Assembly (NCBI GenBank): GCA_009700145.1
Contig: WLMQ01000005.1
Span: 1-32,524, forward strand
DNA: 32,524 nt
Origin: Actinomycetota bacterium
Lineage (GTDB): Bacteria; Actinomycetota; Acidimicrobiia; Acidimicrobiales; Ilumatobacteraceae
Reading direction: 5' to 3'
The first letter of the stretch is position 1; every line of letters starts with the position of its first letter. This document shows positions 8,581 through 18,650 of the stretch, piece after piece. The translations under genes were made by a program, and so were the position numbers. Under the pieces are notes generated by a model, which had not been told where the DNA came from, made no database searches, and saw only the letters and a program-made list of their open reading frames with translations.

Positions 8581-8901
8581 TTAATGAGGACTGGATATCA
8601 GTACGAAGAACAAAACCCAAAGAAGAATTAATATGAGCATGACTAAACAACCCCATTTTCGTTCCTTCTTTTTTCTTCGTTTATTCTCTTCACGTTTGAT
8701 GCATTTTTCCTCTTGACGTTTGAGGAGTTGATCCTCTCGTTGTTGTGGCGTTTTTCTGTTCTTCTTACGTACTAGTTTTTCTTCTTGACGTTTGAGGAGT
8801 TGATCCTCTCGTTGTTGTGGCGTTTTTTTCAATTTTTGTACGAGAGCAGGAATACCTCTAACCAAAACTTGCCTCAACACCAGATAGAAACCATTGATCA
8901 T
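8581..8901 (-). CDS. Small highly charged repeat protein with C-terminal TM helix (tail-anchored), unknown function
   Basis: Two copies of KTPQQREDQLLKRQEEK, then a Lys/Arg/Glu-rich stretch and WGCLVMLILILLWVLFFVLISS; AGGAG Shine-Dalgarno 8 nt before ATG. Confidence 0.65.
   Translation of the reverse strand: MINGFYLVLRQVLVRGIPALVQKLKKTPQQREDQLLKRQEEKLVRKKNRKTPQQREDQLLKRQEEKCIKREENKRRKKKERKWGCLVMLILILLWVLFFVLISSPH
8704..8827. repeat. Direct repeat, 52 bp with one mismatch (45 bp identical), 72-bp period, inside the 8581-8901 ORF
   Basis: tttttc[c/t]tcttgacgtttgaggagttgatcctctcgttgttgtggcgttttt at 8704-8755 and 8776-8827. Confidence 0.95.
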
Positions 8902-8942
8902 TGATTAATCTCCTATTTTCGGATGCTGTTAAAAGAAGGCAG

Positions 8943-9734
8943 TCACGTGTGGCGTATCGTCATTCCGCCGTCAACGACGATTGATGCTCCGGTGACAAAA
9001 CTCATCGCAGGCATACACAAACTGACCGTCATCTGCGCAACTTCTTCTGGTTCTCCGTAACGCCGTAGAGCGACATGACGTTGCGCATACTTACTTTTCA
9101 TTTCTGCAGGAATAGCCTCAGTCATTCCTGTGTTGATTGGTCCAGGGCAGATGCAATTAACTGTGATTCCATCTTTGCCCAGTTCAACCGCCAAACTTCG
9201 GGTGAGTCCGGCGACGCCCGACTTTGATGCTGAATAGGCAGACAATGTCGGTGTCGCAACAATTGATTCTGTCGAAGCGACATTCACGATTCGTCCTGAT
9301 GAGGATTGTTTCAAATGTGGGAGGGCGGCTCGAATGAGGTGAATATACGCCGACAAGTTGATGGCCATAGTTGTCTCCCATGCAGCTAAGAAATCATCAT
9401 TTGACGAGGTGGCTGGAGAAGACAGAGAAATACCGGCATTGTTGATCACGATGTCAAGTGATCCGAGAACAGCAACGGTCTTGTCAACGACAGTTTGAAG
9501 TTGCTCAGTATCTCGCACATCAACTGCGAAACCAATTGCTCGTTGAGCTCCATACTCATTTTGGATGGCCTGGACGACAGCATTGACCTTGGCCTGATCT
9601 AGATCGACGACGGCGACGCTTGCTCCCTCGTCGGCAAGAAGAAACGCAGTCGCTCGACCCATACCGCTTGCCGCACCAGTCACGATGGCAGTTTTGCCAA
9701 CCAGGCTTCGGGAGAGTTTGCTGAGACGGGTCAT
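8943..9734 (-). CDS. SDR-family NAD(P)-dependent oxidoreductase (3-oxoacyl-ACP reductase FabG-like)
   Basis: [10 protein letters not shown] (TGxxxGxG), NNAGIS, YSASKSG (YxxxK), GGMTI C-terminus. Confidence 0.93.
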   Translation of the reverse strand: MTRLSKLSRSLVGKTAIVTGAASGMGRATAFLLADEGASVAVVDLDQAKVNAVVQAIQNEYGAQRAIGFAVDVRDTEQLQTVVDKTVAVLGSLDIVINNAGISLSSPATSSNDDFLAAWETTMAINLSAYIHLIRAALPHLKQSSSGRIVNVASTESIVATPTLSAYSASKSGVAGLTRSLAVELGKDGITVNCICPGPINTGMTEAIPAEMKSKYAQRHVALRRYGEPEEVAQMTVSLCMPAMSFVTGASIVVDGGMTIRHT

Positions 9735-9743
9735 GGTGTTTCT

Positions 9744-10187
9744 CTATGCTCGCGAGTAGCGCTGCATGCCACCCATGCCGTACATCTTCATGACGAGGGC
9801 TCGTTCAACGGTGACTTCCATAAAGGCAGTATCAGGGCTGTTATCGGGTCCACCTGGAGCGAATCCGCTGAGGTCGTAGTCGAAGACTCCGCTCCACAAA
9901 CGACGTTTTGTATCAATGTCACTCAGCACTCGAGCAGTTCCCCACACTTCTACCCCATCGCCGTTTTCAGTGACCTGCCAATGAAGGGCGACCCGAGGGT
10001 TCTCTGCAACATTTCGAGTCTTGGTAGATGTCAATCCAACCATGATCCATAACGTTTCGCCGTCCCAGCATGGATGAACAGGAACGACATCGGGTTCGTG
10101 ATCGGCGCCAACAGTTGCAATGTGTGCCCACATGCTGAGCGCAGAGCTGGCCGTCTTAACTTCTTCAATAGTGATATCGCTACTCAT
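9744..10187 (-). CDS. Pyridoxamine 5'-phosphate oxidase (PPOX)/split-barrel flavin-binding family protein
   Basis: [52 protein letters not shown]. Confidence 0.82.
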   Translation of the reverse strand: MSSDITIEEVKTASSALSMWAHIATVGADHEPDVVPVHPCWDGETLWIMVGLTSTKTRNVAENPRVALHWQVTENGDGVEVWGTARVLSDIDTKRRLWSGVFDYDLSGFAPGGPDNSPDTAFMEVTVERALVMKMYGMGGMQRYSRA

Positions 10188-10223
10188 GATTCCCCCTCAG
10201 GAAAGTAACCCTCTTATGGTTTA

Positions 10224-11315
10224 TTACGGTCGAACCTCGTAAAACGCATTGAGCGAATGCTCAATATCAAGTTTGCGAAAACGAGTAAAGCCAGCAGAAG
10301 CCGCCATGCTGCGGGCCTTAGATTCTGGAAGCCCTAAAGTCCCGAGTCCAGCACCGCCTTCGGCTGACATTGCAGACGACATGCAACTCATCACACTGAT
10401 GCCGTACATCAATGAAGCCATCGGATTTTTAGCCATGTTTTCACCGAATGTATCGAGGGCTTTGATGTCAACGAGGAGCCAAATTCCATCGGGCTTAAGT
10501 GAGCCTCGAATCGCCTCCATCACTTCTTGTGGATGTGTCATGTCATGAATACAGTCAAACGCTGTCACGATGTCGAGAGATTCGTCATTAGGTAACGGTG
10601 TCACTCGGGGATCTACGAAGTGAACGTTGCTCGTGGCGTCAATTGATTTCTTTTCAAGCGCTCGGTCGAGGGCGTAACGCGAAATGTCATAACCGGTGAC
10701 CTTTGTTTTCGGAAAGGCCTGGGCCATCCGAATAGCCGCGCCACCTGCTCCGCAACCAATATCGGCTACTTTCGCGCCTGCTTCTAAACGTTGAACTGCG
10801 CCGTCAAGTGCAGGAAGAACCACGGGTAAAAGGTATGAACGGCTCCACGGTTCAAAACTTCGCTCAATTCCCACGGCACCCTCGGGCCCATGACTGTCGT
10901 AGTCGAGACCAATACCCGTCTTAAAACTCTCAGGTAAAACGGTGAGGCTTTGCATGGTTTGTGGCAGGCGGTGAAACATGCCCATTCCAAAAGCAGGATG
11001 CAATTCATCAGATAAAACAACAACCGCTTCTGGTGTCATTGAATAACGCTCGGTCCCCCGTTCGTCAATCTCTACTTCAATCAGTCGTGCTGCTGCTTGG
11101 TTATGAATCCATTCTTGGACCCAACGAGGATGAAGTTGAAGTGATGCCGCCAATTCATCAGATGTCACAGCATGTGAAAATGATGAAAGACTTTGGTACA
11201 AACCGAGCCGATCGCCGAGGTGAATCATTCCTGAGGTGACTGCTCCCTCAAGTTTTGAAAAAACCAAAAACGAATACATTTTGAGAAGATTGGGGTCAAG
11301 ATCGCGTTGCGTCAT
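10224..11315 (-). CDS. Class I SAM-dependent methyltransferase with N-terminal winged-helix-like domain
   Basis: VADIGCGAGGAAIRMAQAFPKTKVTGYDIS, DIVTAFDCIHDMTHP; N-terminal LASSLQLHPRWVQEW-type helix region. Confidence 0.87.
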   Translation of the reverse strand: MTQRDLDPNLLKMYSFLVFSKLEGAVTSGMIHLGDRLGLYQSLSSFSHAVTSDELAASLQLHPRWVQEWIHNQAAARLIEVEIDERGTERYSMTPEAVVVLSDELHPAFGMGMFHRLPQTMQSLTVLPESFKTGIGLDYDSHGPEGAVGIERSFEPWSRSYLLPVVLPALDGAVQRLEAGAKVADIGCGAGGAAIRMAQAFPKTKVTGYDISRYALDRALEKKSIDATSNVHFVDPRVTPLPNDESLDIVTAFDCIHDMTHPQEVMEAIRGSLKPDGIWLLVDIKALDTFGENMAKNPMASLMYGISVMSCMSSAMSAEGGAGLGTLGLPESKARSMAASAGFTRFRKLDIEHSLNAFYEVRP

Positions 11316-12001
11316 TAAAAGGTCCTTTGATCAACAGTCATATGTTCGACATCGCTCAGTTTGGTTAAACCGAAAAAGTGGCCATCACCGATTTGGAAAG
11401 ATTCAAGACGACTGATTGACGCATGGGCTATCACAAATCGTTCCCATTCCCATGGAGTTGGATCTAGACCCAAGATGTGCCCAATGAAAACGCTATTTGT
11501 ACCCGCATGAGCGACACACAAAATCTTCCGTTGTGGTTCGTCAATATGCCAAACTGGCAAATCTTGGGGACTTGCATGAATCCCACGATCGTTCAAGAAA
11601 GTATCTGCTCCCGAGTGAATCCGTTGAACAAAATCTCGAACCGGCTCACCGTCGGTGAGTCCGTCCCAACGCTTTTCCGCGACACGTGCACGCTCTTCAC
11701 AGTAAGCCGCATCTGCCTTCTCACGTGGCGTTCCGTGCCAAAGAGGGTTGCGGATCTCTTCAAGCCAATCTTGGGTGACGACCGGCCCAACCTTCATGTT
11801 GCGCTGTGCGAGAAGTGGCTGCGCAGTTTGTTGAGCACGAACGAGCGGAGATACCCAGATCTCATCGAAATGTTCACCCTCTAAGGCCCGAGCGACGCAT
11901 TCAGCCTGGGCGAAACCCAAATCGGTTAAAGGCGGGTTGTCAACATTGAGATCATCTTTGACCCATTCTGGTTGCCCATGACGGACCAAAACAATTTCCA
12001 T
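11315..12001 (-). CDS. Histidine phosphatase (phosphoglycerate mutase-like) family protein
   Basis: N-terminal LVRHGQPEW motif, ...VSPLVRAQQTAQPL, CVAHAGTNSVF. Confidence 0.9.
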   Translation of the reverse strand: MEIVLVRHGQPEWVKDDLNVDNPPLTDLGFAQAECVARALEGEHFDEIWVSPLVRAQQTAQPLLAQRNMKVGPVVTQDWLEEIRNPLWHGTPREKADAAYCEERARVAEKRWDGLTDGEPVRDFVQRIHSGADTFLNDRGIHASPQDLPVWHIDEPQRKILCVAHAGTNSVFIGHILGLDPTPWEWERFVIAHASISRLESFQIGDGHFFGLTKLSDVEHMTVDQRTF

Positions 12002-12029
12002 AATGCCTATTGTGTCATTTCTCAGTCGG

Positions 12030-13841
12030 TCAATCTGCCGAGTTGCGAGACATCTCCCAAGATTTATACATCTCGCAGTACAGGCCAGGAGTCGTTACCA
12101 ATTCATCATGGGTTCCATCTTGCACAAGAAGTCCCGAATCAAGCACTAATACTCGATCCGCTCGTGCCGCCGTAGAAAGCCGATGAGCGATCGAAATGGT
12201 TGTACGCCCACGGGAAAGTTTGTCAAGGGCTCTAGTCAGACGGACTTCTGTAGACGCATCAACAGATGAGGTCGCTTCATCAAGAATCAAAATTGAGGGA
12301 TTGATGAGAGACGCTCGCACTAATGCAATCAATTGCCGTTCACCAGCCGATAATTGAGAACCGCGTTGTCCTACGAGTGTGTCGAGGCCCATGGGTAAAG
12401 TTTCGAACCAATCCTGCAAGTCAACGTTGGAGAATGCGTCGACTAGTTGTTGTTGTGTCGCTCGAGGAAGCGCGAAACGAAGATTAGCGGCGACAGTGTC
12501 TGAAAAGAGGAAGGGTTCTTGAGGCACAACTACTAGCAATTTTCTTAACTCATCATTTTGGATTCGATTCAACGGGATACCGCCAATTGAGATCTGCCCA
12601 ACTGTCGGATCAGAGAATCTAGAAAGAAGCCGTCCGAGTGTCGTCTTACCTGAACCCGTCTCTCCCACTATTGCAACTTGAGTGCCGAACGGGATTGAAC
12701 AATAAACGTTTTGCAAAACTGCGTGAGAGTCAATCTCGGACTCACCATCGCGAGGACGATAAGCAAAGGACAGATTCTCTATTTCAATGTCTAAAGGTCC
12801 GCTACCAACTTCGATCGGATATTTCGGAGCCTCTGGTCCGACTGGTATCGCCAAGATTCCAAGGATTCTTCGCATTCCTGAGATTGCAGTTTGGGTTTGA
12901 TCTAAAACCTCGGTGAGTTCAGCTATTGGTTCGAGAAATCGATAGGTCAAGAAAATGAAGCCAACTAATGCTCCGGCCGTGAGGCCTGAACCCGAACCTC
13001 GCCATAAACCGATAAATACGACCGACGAGACCGCTATCGCGCCAAATATTTCTCCGGACGGAAACAGTAAAGCACCGATCATTGTTGCCTTTGTCTGGGC
13101 GTCTCCTCGTGCTTTAGCCGATTTTTTCACCCGTTGACCGAAAATTGCTCCAGCAGAATAAGCATGCAAGGTTTCTGCACCTGTCACGAGTTCTGCTGTT
13201 GAACCCAATACAAAAGAATTCGCCGAACGCGTGGCATCGTATGCAGCAATTAACTTTGATTGAACTCGACGAAGCACATAAATTAATGGCGTTGAGATCG
13301 CAATCACAATGAGCGCTAACACCCAGTCGTAGGCAAGCATGACGGAAGCAACGATCACCATTAATGCGCCATCTAGCAAGTAGGCCAAACCTCCCCAAGA
13401 AAAGAATTGAGAAAGTGTTTCGACATCGGAGGTCACTCGAGCCACCAACGATCCGCGTTGTTCGTCGTTGTGATCCTCGAGACTCAGTAAATGAATATGT
13501 TGGAAAAGTTGAACTCGTAATTCGAAAAGGGCTGCTTCACTTCGTTGACCCAATCTAGAAACGGCAGTTCGTTGAGCGACCGCAGCAATCAACAAATAAA
13601 TAGCTGCCCCAACACAAACTTTGATGACGAGAGATACATTTACTGTTTGCTGCGCAGAATTATTAGTTAGGTGTAAACCATGATCGATTGCCTGTTGGAT
13701 GACAACTGGGACGACAACCCGACCGCTTGCTCCTATCAAAGCTAAAAAGACAGTGAAACCAATTCCTTGTCTCAGGCTAGGTACAGCGCGTACTCCTCGA
13801 TTGAGAGTGGCGATGGCTCCGTTGTTTGTCGATTCGATCAC
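12030..13841 (-). CDS. ABC exporter half-transporter (permease + ATPase), consensus catalytic subunit
   Basis: TM domain plus VGETGSGKTT, LSAGERQ, ILILDEATSSVD, SIAHRLS. Confidence 0.93.
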   Translation of the reverse strand: MIESTNNGAIATLNRGVRAVPSLRQGIGFTVFLALIGASGRVVVPVVIQQAIDHGLHLTNNSAQQTVNVSLVIKVCVGAAIYLLIAAVAQRTAVSRLGQRSEAALFELRVQLFQHIHLLSLEDHNDEQRGSLVARVTSDVETLSQFFSWGGLAYLLDGALMVIVASVMLAYDWVLALIVIAISTPLIYVLRRVQSKLIAAYDATRSANSFVLGSTAELVTGAETLHAYSAGAIFGQRVKKSAKARGDAQTKATMIGALLFPSGEIFGAIAVSSVVFIGLWRGSGSGLTAGALVGFIFLTYRFLEPIAELTEVLDQTQTAISGMRRILGILAIPVGPEAPKYPIEVGSGPLDIEIENLSFAYRPRDGESEIDSHAVLQNVYCSIPFGTQVAIVGETGSGKTTLGRLLSRFSDPTVGQISIGGIPLNRIQNDELRKLLVVVPQEPFLFSDTVAANLRFALPRATQQQLVDAFSNVDLQDWFETLPMGLDTLVGQRGSQLSAGERQLIALVRASLINPSILILDEATSSVDASTEVRLTRALDKLSRGRTTISIAHRLSTAARADRVLVLDSGLLVQDGTHDELVTTPGLYCEMYKSWEMSRNSAD

Positions 13842-15592
13842 AACAGGTCCTTGCTATGTGACGAATTCTGCTCTTTTGGACGTTCATACGCTTGCATGAG
13901 TGCCCGGTAGGGGCCACTTTGCACAAGAAGCTCTAAATGCTGGCTGGGGCCCACCATTATTTCTGGATGAAAAAACATCACTTCATCGGCCATGCCAATG
14001 AGAGACGGTCGGGACGCAACGGCAATCACTACTGCATCTGACAATTCATTCTCGATATTTTTCAAAACCTTCATTTCGGTATTGGGATCAAGTGCACTCG
14101 TGGTGTCATCAAGAAGAAGGATTTGTGGTCTTCTGATCACTGCTCGGGCTAACGCAATTCGTTGACGCTGGCCGCCAGATAGCCCGACTCCCCTTTCTCC
14201 AATAATCGTGTTGATTCCTTGCGGGAGTTGATGAACGAAATCTGCTTCGGCTACTGCTAGAGACCATAATATTTCATTATCTTCGAAATGTTCTCCCATG
14301 CAAATATTGTCACTAACGGAAGTTCCAAAAAGAAAAGGCTCTTGAAAGACGAGACTGACTTGTTTTCCAGGTGTGGATATATCTCCCTGTAGACATGGAA
14401 TAGTTCCGGCAAGTGATTGAAGAAAAGTTGACTTGCCACAACCCGTGTAACCGACGAGGGCCGTAAATGTTCCAGGTCGAAAGGTCGCAGAGAAATTCTT
14501 GAGAAGAACGTGTTCTGAATCATGCCCTATTGCAATCGACTTCACTTCGAGCTCTGTGCCAGCACGCAAATACTTTGACCTCGGGTCGGTCAGTATTGGA
14601 CTGAGTCGGAGTCTTTGAATTCGCCCAAATCCCGCCTGTGAGCGTGGCATTTCTGAAAGTGCGTAACCGATCAACCGTAACGGGAAAACCAAAAGTGTGA
14701 ACATGTAAATGAAACTGGCCAATTCACCAACCGTGAGATCGCCACTCCGTACGCGGAAAGCTCCGCCAATCACCAAACAGATATTGGTGAGATTGGGAAC
14801 GAAGTCGAGAGCCGCTTCAAAAAGAGATCGCAAGCGAATCGCTTCAACTCGAGCATTTTGAACTCGTGAAGCGATGACGGCAAGTCTTTCCGTCTCACGA
14901 TTTTCAGCACCAAAAGCCTTGACCACTGTGACACCTTCAAAACTTTCATGTACCGCAGCAGAAAGAGAGCCCAGTTCACCCTGTGCGATATCAAACCATT
15001 TATCAACTCGTCGTTGATACAGCACATTGAGTCCGATTAACAATGGAAAGACCGAAGTTGCCGCAACCCCGAGGGCGACATCATTAGAGATCAAACCGTA
15101 GCCCGCGATCACCATCATCAAAATCACGCTGCTCGCATAGGGCAGTGGTGCCATGACCGCAACGCTTGCATCAACATCGACGCCTGCACGTGTCAGCAAA
15201 TCTCCGGTCGATTGTTGTCGATGCCATTGAGGTGGTTGCTGCACCAAAACATCGACTACTTCGTCGGTCAAACTCTGAGCTGTTCGCCATTGAGCTCGTC
15301 CAGCGAATGATCGCCGAACGATGACCCCACAAGCTCTGATGAGCGATAGTCCAAGGAGTAACGCAACTGCAGTCAGAGTACGCGAAAGAGAGAAATGTTG
15401 TGAGTCAAAACGTCGAACGATTACCTCATCGATGATCCATCGAAGCAACCAAGATGAAGCGACCGTACAAACAGCGAAAAGCGCGGCTCCCGCCATAGAA
15501 ATGGAGAAAAGGCCAGGATGGTAAGAAATCAGCGCACGGAGCAACTTGATTGTGCGATGAAACCTTCCCGAAGTTGATGAATGATCGTGCAC
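13838..15592 (-). CDS. ABC exporter half-transporter (permease + ATPase), degenerate-site subunit
   Basis: VGYTGCGKST, LSGGQRQRIALARA, ILLLDDTTSALD (Glu replaced by Asp), VIAVASRPSL (H-loop His replaced); 4-bp overlap with partner gene. Confidence 0.93.
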   Translation of the reverse strand: MHDHSSTSGRFHRTIKLLRALISYHPGLFSISMAGAALFAVCTVASSWLLRWIIDEVIVRRFDSQHFSLSRTLTAVALLLGLSLIRACGVIVRRSFAGRAQWRTAQSLTDEVVDVLVQQPPQWHRQQSTGDLLTRAGVDVDASVAVMAPLPYASSVILMMVIAGYGLISNDVALGVAATSVFPLLIGLNVLYQRRVDKWFDIAQGELGSLSAAVHESFEGVTVVKAFGAENRETERLAVIASRVQNARVEAIRLRSLFEAALDFVPNLTNICLVIGGAFRVRSGDLTVGELASFIYMFTLLVFPLRLIGYALSEMPRSQAGFGRIQRLRLSPILTDPRSKYLRAGTELEVKSIAIGHDSEHVLLKNFSATFRPGTFTALVGYTGCGKSTFLQSLAGTIPCLQGDISTPGKQVSLVFQEPFLFGTSVSDNICMGEHFEDNEILWSLAVAEADFVHQLPQGINTIIGERGVGLSGGQRQRIALARAVIRRPQILLLDDTTSALDPNTEMKVLKNIENELSDAVVIAVASRPSLIGMADEVMFFHPEIMVGPSQHLELLVQSGPYRALMQAYERPKEQNSSHSKDLL

Positions 15593-15608
15593 CCAATATT
15601 CCTAGCAG

Positions 15609-15614
15609 TAATCT
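15609..15614 (+). promoter_or_regulatory. Candidate -10 element (TAATCT), leaderless-type, for doxX-like gene
   Basis: TAATCT-GATCTC-ATG. Confidence 0.5.
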
Positions 15615-15620
15615 GATCTC

Positions 15621-16151
15621 ATGCTTAGTCTTCAAAATCAGTTCGGATTAGATCAGATCAATTTTGGTCTGATGGTTTTACGTTTAGTACTTGGTCTCTT
15701 TCTCGCCTACCACGGGTACAACAAGGTTTTTGGTAAAGGCGGACTATCTGGAACCGCTTCTTGGTTCGGAAGTATCGGTATGAAGTGGCCCAAGTGGCAA
15801 GCTCGAATGGCTGCAGCGACCGAGATCGGCGCCGGAGTGCTGTTGGCGTTAGGTCTGCTCACTCCGCTAGCCGCAGCGGGCGTCATTGGCGTGATGGTCG
15901 TTGCCATTTACACATCGCATTTGAAGGTCGGATTTTTTGTATTCCTCCCGAATCAGGGATGGGAATACTGCGCAACGATTGCGCTCGGAGCTTTAGCCGT
16001 CGGAACCATGGGGCCAGGTGCATGGTCGATTGACAATGCTATTAATTTCACCATCTCGGGTTGGGGCGCCCTCATTTTTACTGCCGTGCTCGGAGTTGGT
16101 GGAGCAGTGTTGCAACTTGCGACGTCGTATCGTCCAGCCAAAACATCGTGA
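15621..16151 (+). CDS. DoxX-family membrane protein
   Basis: LRLVLGLFLAYHGYNKVFG, GxxxALGLLTPLAAAGVIGVM; four predicted helices. Confidence 0.87.
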   Translation: MLSLQNQFGLDQINFGLMVLRLVLGLFLAYHGYNKVFGKGGLSGTASWFGSIGMKWPKWQARMAAATEIGAGVLLALGLLTPLAAAGVIGVMVVAIYTSHLKVGFFVFLPNQGWEYCATIALGALAVGTMGPGAWSIDNAINFTISGWGALIFTAVLGVGGAVLQLATSYRPAKTS

Positions 16152-16714
16152 GCGACATCATGAGCGAAACCATGAATGCTGACAGCGAGAAGTCTCCCCG
16201 GTCCCGACGTCCATTGCAGTTCTTTCTGGGAACAATTTGCGTGTGTCTCGCAGCGTTTTGGGTCTATGCCTTGTTCTTTGCTTCGAAGCAGGGAGTCAAC
16301 GTCCTCGAAGATAAAGCATGGACGGTTCGGGCAGAAGAAATCTGCAAAAATGCCAATCTAGAACGTGACAAACTTATTGACCTTCGTCGCATTGATTCGG
16401 TGAACGGAAATGCGTTGTCTGAAAGAGCAGACATCATTGATAAAGCAACGGTGATCGTTCAGAAAATGCTGAACGATGTGACGGCTCAGGTACCAAACGA
16501 CGTTGAGGACGCAAAATTGTCCAGTCGCTGGCGAGAGATCTACCAAAGTTGGATCAATGCGCGAATTGATTACACGGCAGTTTTACGCACTGGCGAGAAT
16601 GCCCCTTTTGCAGAATCAATGCTTGAAGGATCGCCTGAATCTGATTACATCAACGACTTCACGACAAACAACCGCATGACGTCATGTGCGGCGCCGATGG
16701 ACTTAGCTGTTTAG
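16148..16714 (+). CDS. Small single-TM protein of unknown function
   Basis: GTG start overlapping the DoxX stop (GTGA); alternative ATG at 16160; N-terminal TM LQFFLGTICVCLAAFWVYALFFA then soluble helical-looking domain with a C-terminal Cys. Confidence 0.7.
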   Translation: MSDIMSETMNADSEKSPRSRRPLQFFLGTICVCLAAFWVYALFFASKQGVNVLEDKAWTVRAEEICKNANLERDKLIDLRRIDSVNGNALSERADIIDKATVIVQKMLNDVTAQVPNDVEDAKLSSRWREIYQSWINARIDYTAVLRTGENAPFAESMLEGSPESDYINDFTTNNRMTSCAAPMDLAV

Positions 16715-17382
16715 TTATTGACGTCTAGCCACGTGCCATCCACAAATTGCCGAATAACTTTTGCAGGTGAACCAACCGCCACGCTGAATGACGGAATTAG
16801 ACCAGTGACGACGCTGTTCGCTCCGATAACAACATGTTCGCCGATATCGGCGCCTGGAAGAATCACACTGCCGTAGCCAAGCCACGAACCGTTTCCGATA
16901 CGTACCGGCTTTTCGGGCATTGTTTGCACCGAGATCGGCAAAGTCACATCTTTGTAGCCATGGTTTTGGTCGGTGATATAGACATTGTGGCCAGTCCACA
17001 CGTCATCACCAATTTCAATCGAGAAATGGCCGACGATGCCGCTCCCCTTTCCGATCAAACAACGATCGCCAATTGTGACGATTCGTTCCGAAATACATTT
17101 TTGACCCGGAACCATTCCAGCCGACAAAGTGCACTGCGGGCCGATCATGGTGTTGCGACCGATATGTATGAACTGCTCGTTGAAAATTGTGTTGGTCGGG
17201 AAGCAAATCACGCTCTGTTGCCCAAAAGATCCAAACCGTTGACCCCGCCTGGTTGTCGCTCCAATCGCTCCTGCCTCGACAGCCATCTCCCACAGGTAAT
17301 GAACTGCACCGGCAAAGAAACGATTTCGCCAGGCTCGACTTTTAGACATCGCAATTGGTGCGTAAGCCGGTTCGTCCTTCAC
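16711..17382 (-). CDS. Acyltransferase with left-handed beta-helix (hexapeptide repeats)
   Basis: Repeated [IV]GxxxxIG hexapeptides; VWTGHNVYITDQNHGY; GANSVVTGLIPSFSVAVGSPAKVIR. Confidence 0.9.
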   Translation of the reverse strand: MKDEPAYAPIAMSKSRAWRNRFFAGAVHYLWEMAVEAGAIGATTRRGQRFGSFGQQSVICFPTNTIFNEQFIHIGRNTMIGPQCTLSAGMVPGQKCISERIVTIGDRCLIGKGSGIVGHFSIEIGDDVWTGHNVYITDQNHGYKDVTLPISVQTMPEKPVRIGNGSWLGYGSVILPGADIGEHVVIGANSVVTGLIPSFSVAVGSPAKVIRQFVDGTWLDVNN

Positions 17383-17388
17383 ACCCTG

Positions 17389-17394
17389 AGATTA
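17389..17394 (-). promoter_or_regulatory. Candidate -10 element (TAATCT), leaderless-type, for the acyltransferase
   Basis: TAATCT-CAGGGT-GTG on the minus strand. Confidence 0.5.
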
Positions 17395-17439
17395 TCGGTA
17401 AGTACTTGTTGGAACTGATAAATCTGACAGCATGGGCAG

Positions 17440-18525
17440 ATGGTTCGTTCCAATCGTTCACAGACAGGTGTGACGGCGCTCAATGATTCTTTTACCGATG
17501 TAGGTTCGGTCAAGGTCGGACATTTCGCTCGATCATCGCGAGGTTGGATGACCGGGACAACTGTGATCTTGACTCCCACGGGAGCCATCGCGGGTGTTGA
17601 TGTGCGAGGTGGCGGACCTGGTACTCGAGAAACCGATCTGTTACGACCAGAGAATTTGATTCAGAAGGTACATGCCATTGTTTTGAGTGGCGGTAGTGCC
17701 TACGGGCTTGCAAGCGCACAGGGCGTGATGGAATATCTCGAAGAGGCTGGCTGTGGTTTTTCAGTTGGCAAAGATGAGTCGTGGGTAGTGCCGATTGTCC
17801 CAGGCGCCGTGATCTTTGATCTTGGTCGTGGAGGGAAGTTCAGCAACCGCCCCGATTCAACTTTCGGCTATCGCGCGTCGCGATCAGCAAAAACAAGAAC
17901 GACTGCGGTGGGATGTGTCGGTGCTGGAGCAGGCGCTCGCTCTGGTGGCCTCAAAGGCGGACTCGCAATGGCCAGTACATGTATCGAAAGCGGACATGTA
18001 GTTTCGGCAATTGCTGTTGTCAACTCAATTGGATCGGTGATCAATCCAGATACATGCCTTCCATGGAATGAGTCCATGACGCGCTTACATCGTCCAAACG
18101 CCAGCGATAGGAAAGCTCTCCGGGAATATTTAGCAGCCCTTACGATACCTGTCGCATCACATGAAGGTTCATTGAATACAACTATTGGAGTGGTCGCGAC
18201 AAACCTCCGTTTGTCAAAGTCTGAATGCACCAAGTTCGCAGCCGTCGCGCATGACGGTCTTGCCCGGGCTGTACGACCCGCGCATCTCATGAATGATGGT
18301 GACTCGATATTTGGACTGTCAGTAGGTCATGGCGATTTAGTACTGTCCGAAAATGAGCCAATTTTTAGCGACCCAGTTGGGCGTCCGGCGTTACTCAACA
18401 AAGTGCTGGCGGCTGGAGCCGATATGTTCGCCCAAGCCTGTACTGAAGCCATTTTGCGCGCAACATCGGCCGGTGGAATGGTGAGCTATCGCGACCTCTG
18501 CCCATCGGCTTTCGGTGACGACTGA
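17440..18525 (+). CDS. P1 family peptidase (S58/DmpA-like)
   Basis: VGHFARSSRGWMTGTTVIL, GGGPGTRETDLL, LSGGSAYGL, AVVNSIGSVINPDT, NTTIGVVATN. Confidence 0.88.
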   Translation: MVRSNRSQTGVTALNDSFTDVGSVKVGHFARSSRGWMTGTTVILTPTGAIAGVDVRGGGPGTRETDLLRPENLIQKVHAIVLSGGSAYGLASAQGVMEYLEEAGCGFSVGKDESWVVPIVPGAVIFDLGRGGKFSNRPDSTFGYRASRSAKTRTTAVGCVGAGAGARSGGLKGGLAMASTCIESGHVVSAIAVVNSIGSVINPDTCLPWNESMTRLHRPNASDRKALREYLAALTIPVASHEGSLNTTIGVVATNLRLSKSECTKFAAVAHDGLARAVRPAHLMNDGDSIFGLSVGHGDLVLSENEPIFSDPVGRPALLNKVLAAGADMFAQACTEAILRATSAGGMVSYRDLCPSAFGDD

Positions 18526-18650
18526 TTGGCATGCCCTAAATCACAAAAAATCGGACCCGAGAACGCCTAAGCAGGTAACGATGTCGCTAGGTTTCGCTCT
18601 GCTCTTTAAGTTCTACTTGCTCCCCCGTATCGACCCTAAGAGGTTCTGTG

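Noticed and set aside
16834-17418. 194-aa plus-strand ORF opposite the acyltransferase
   Set aside because: Antisense shadow of a well-supported hexapeptide acyltransferase.
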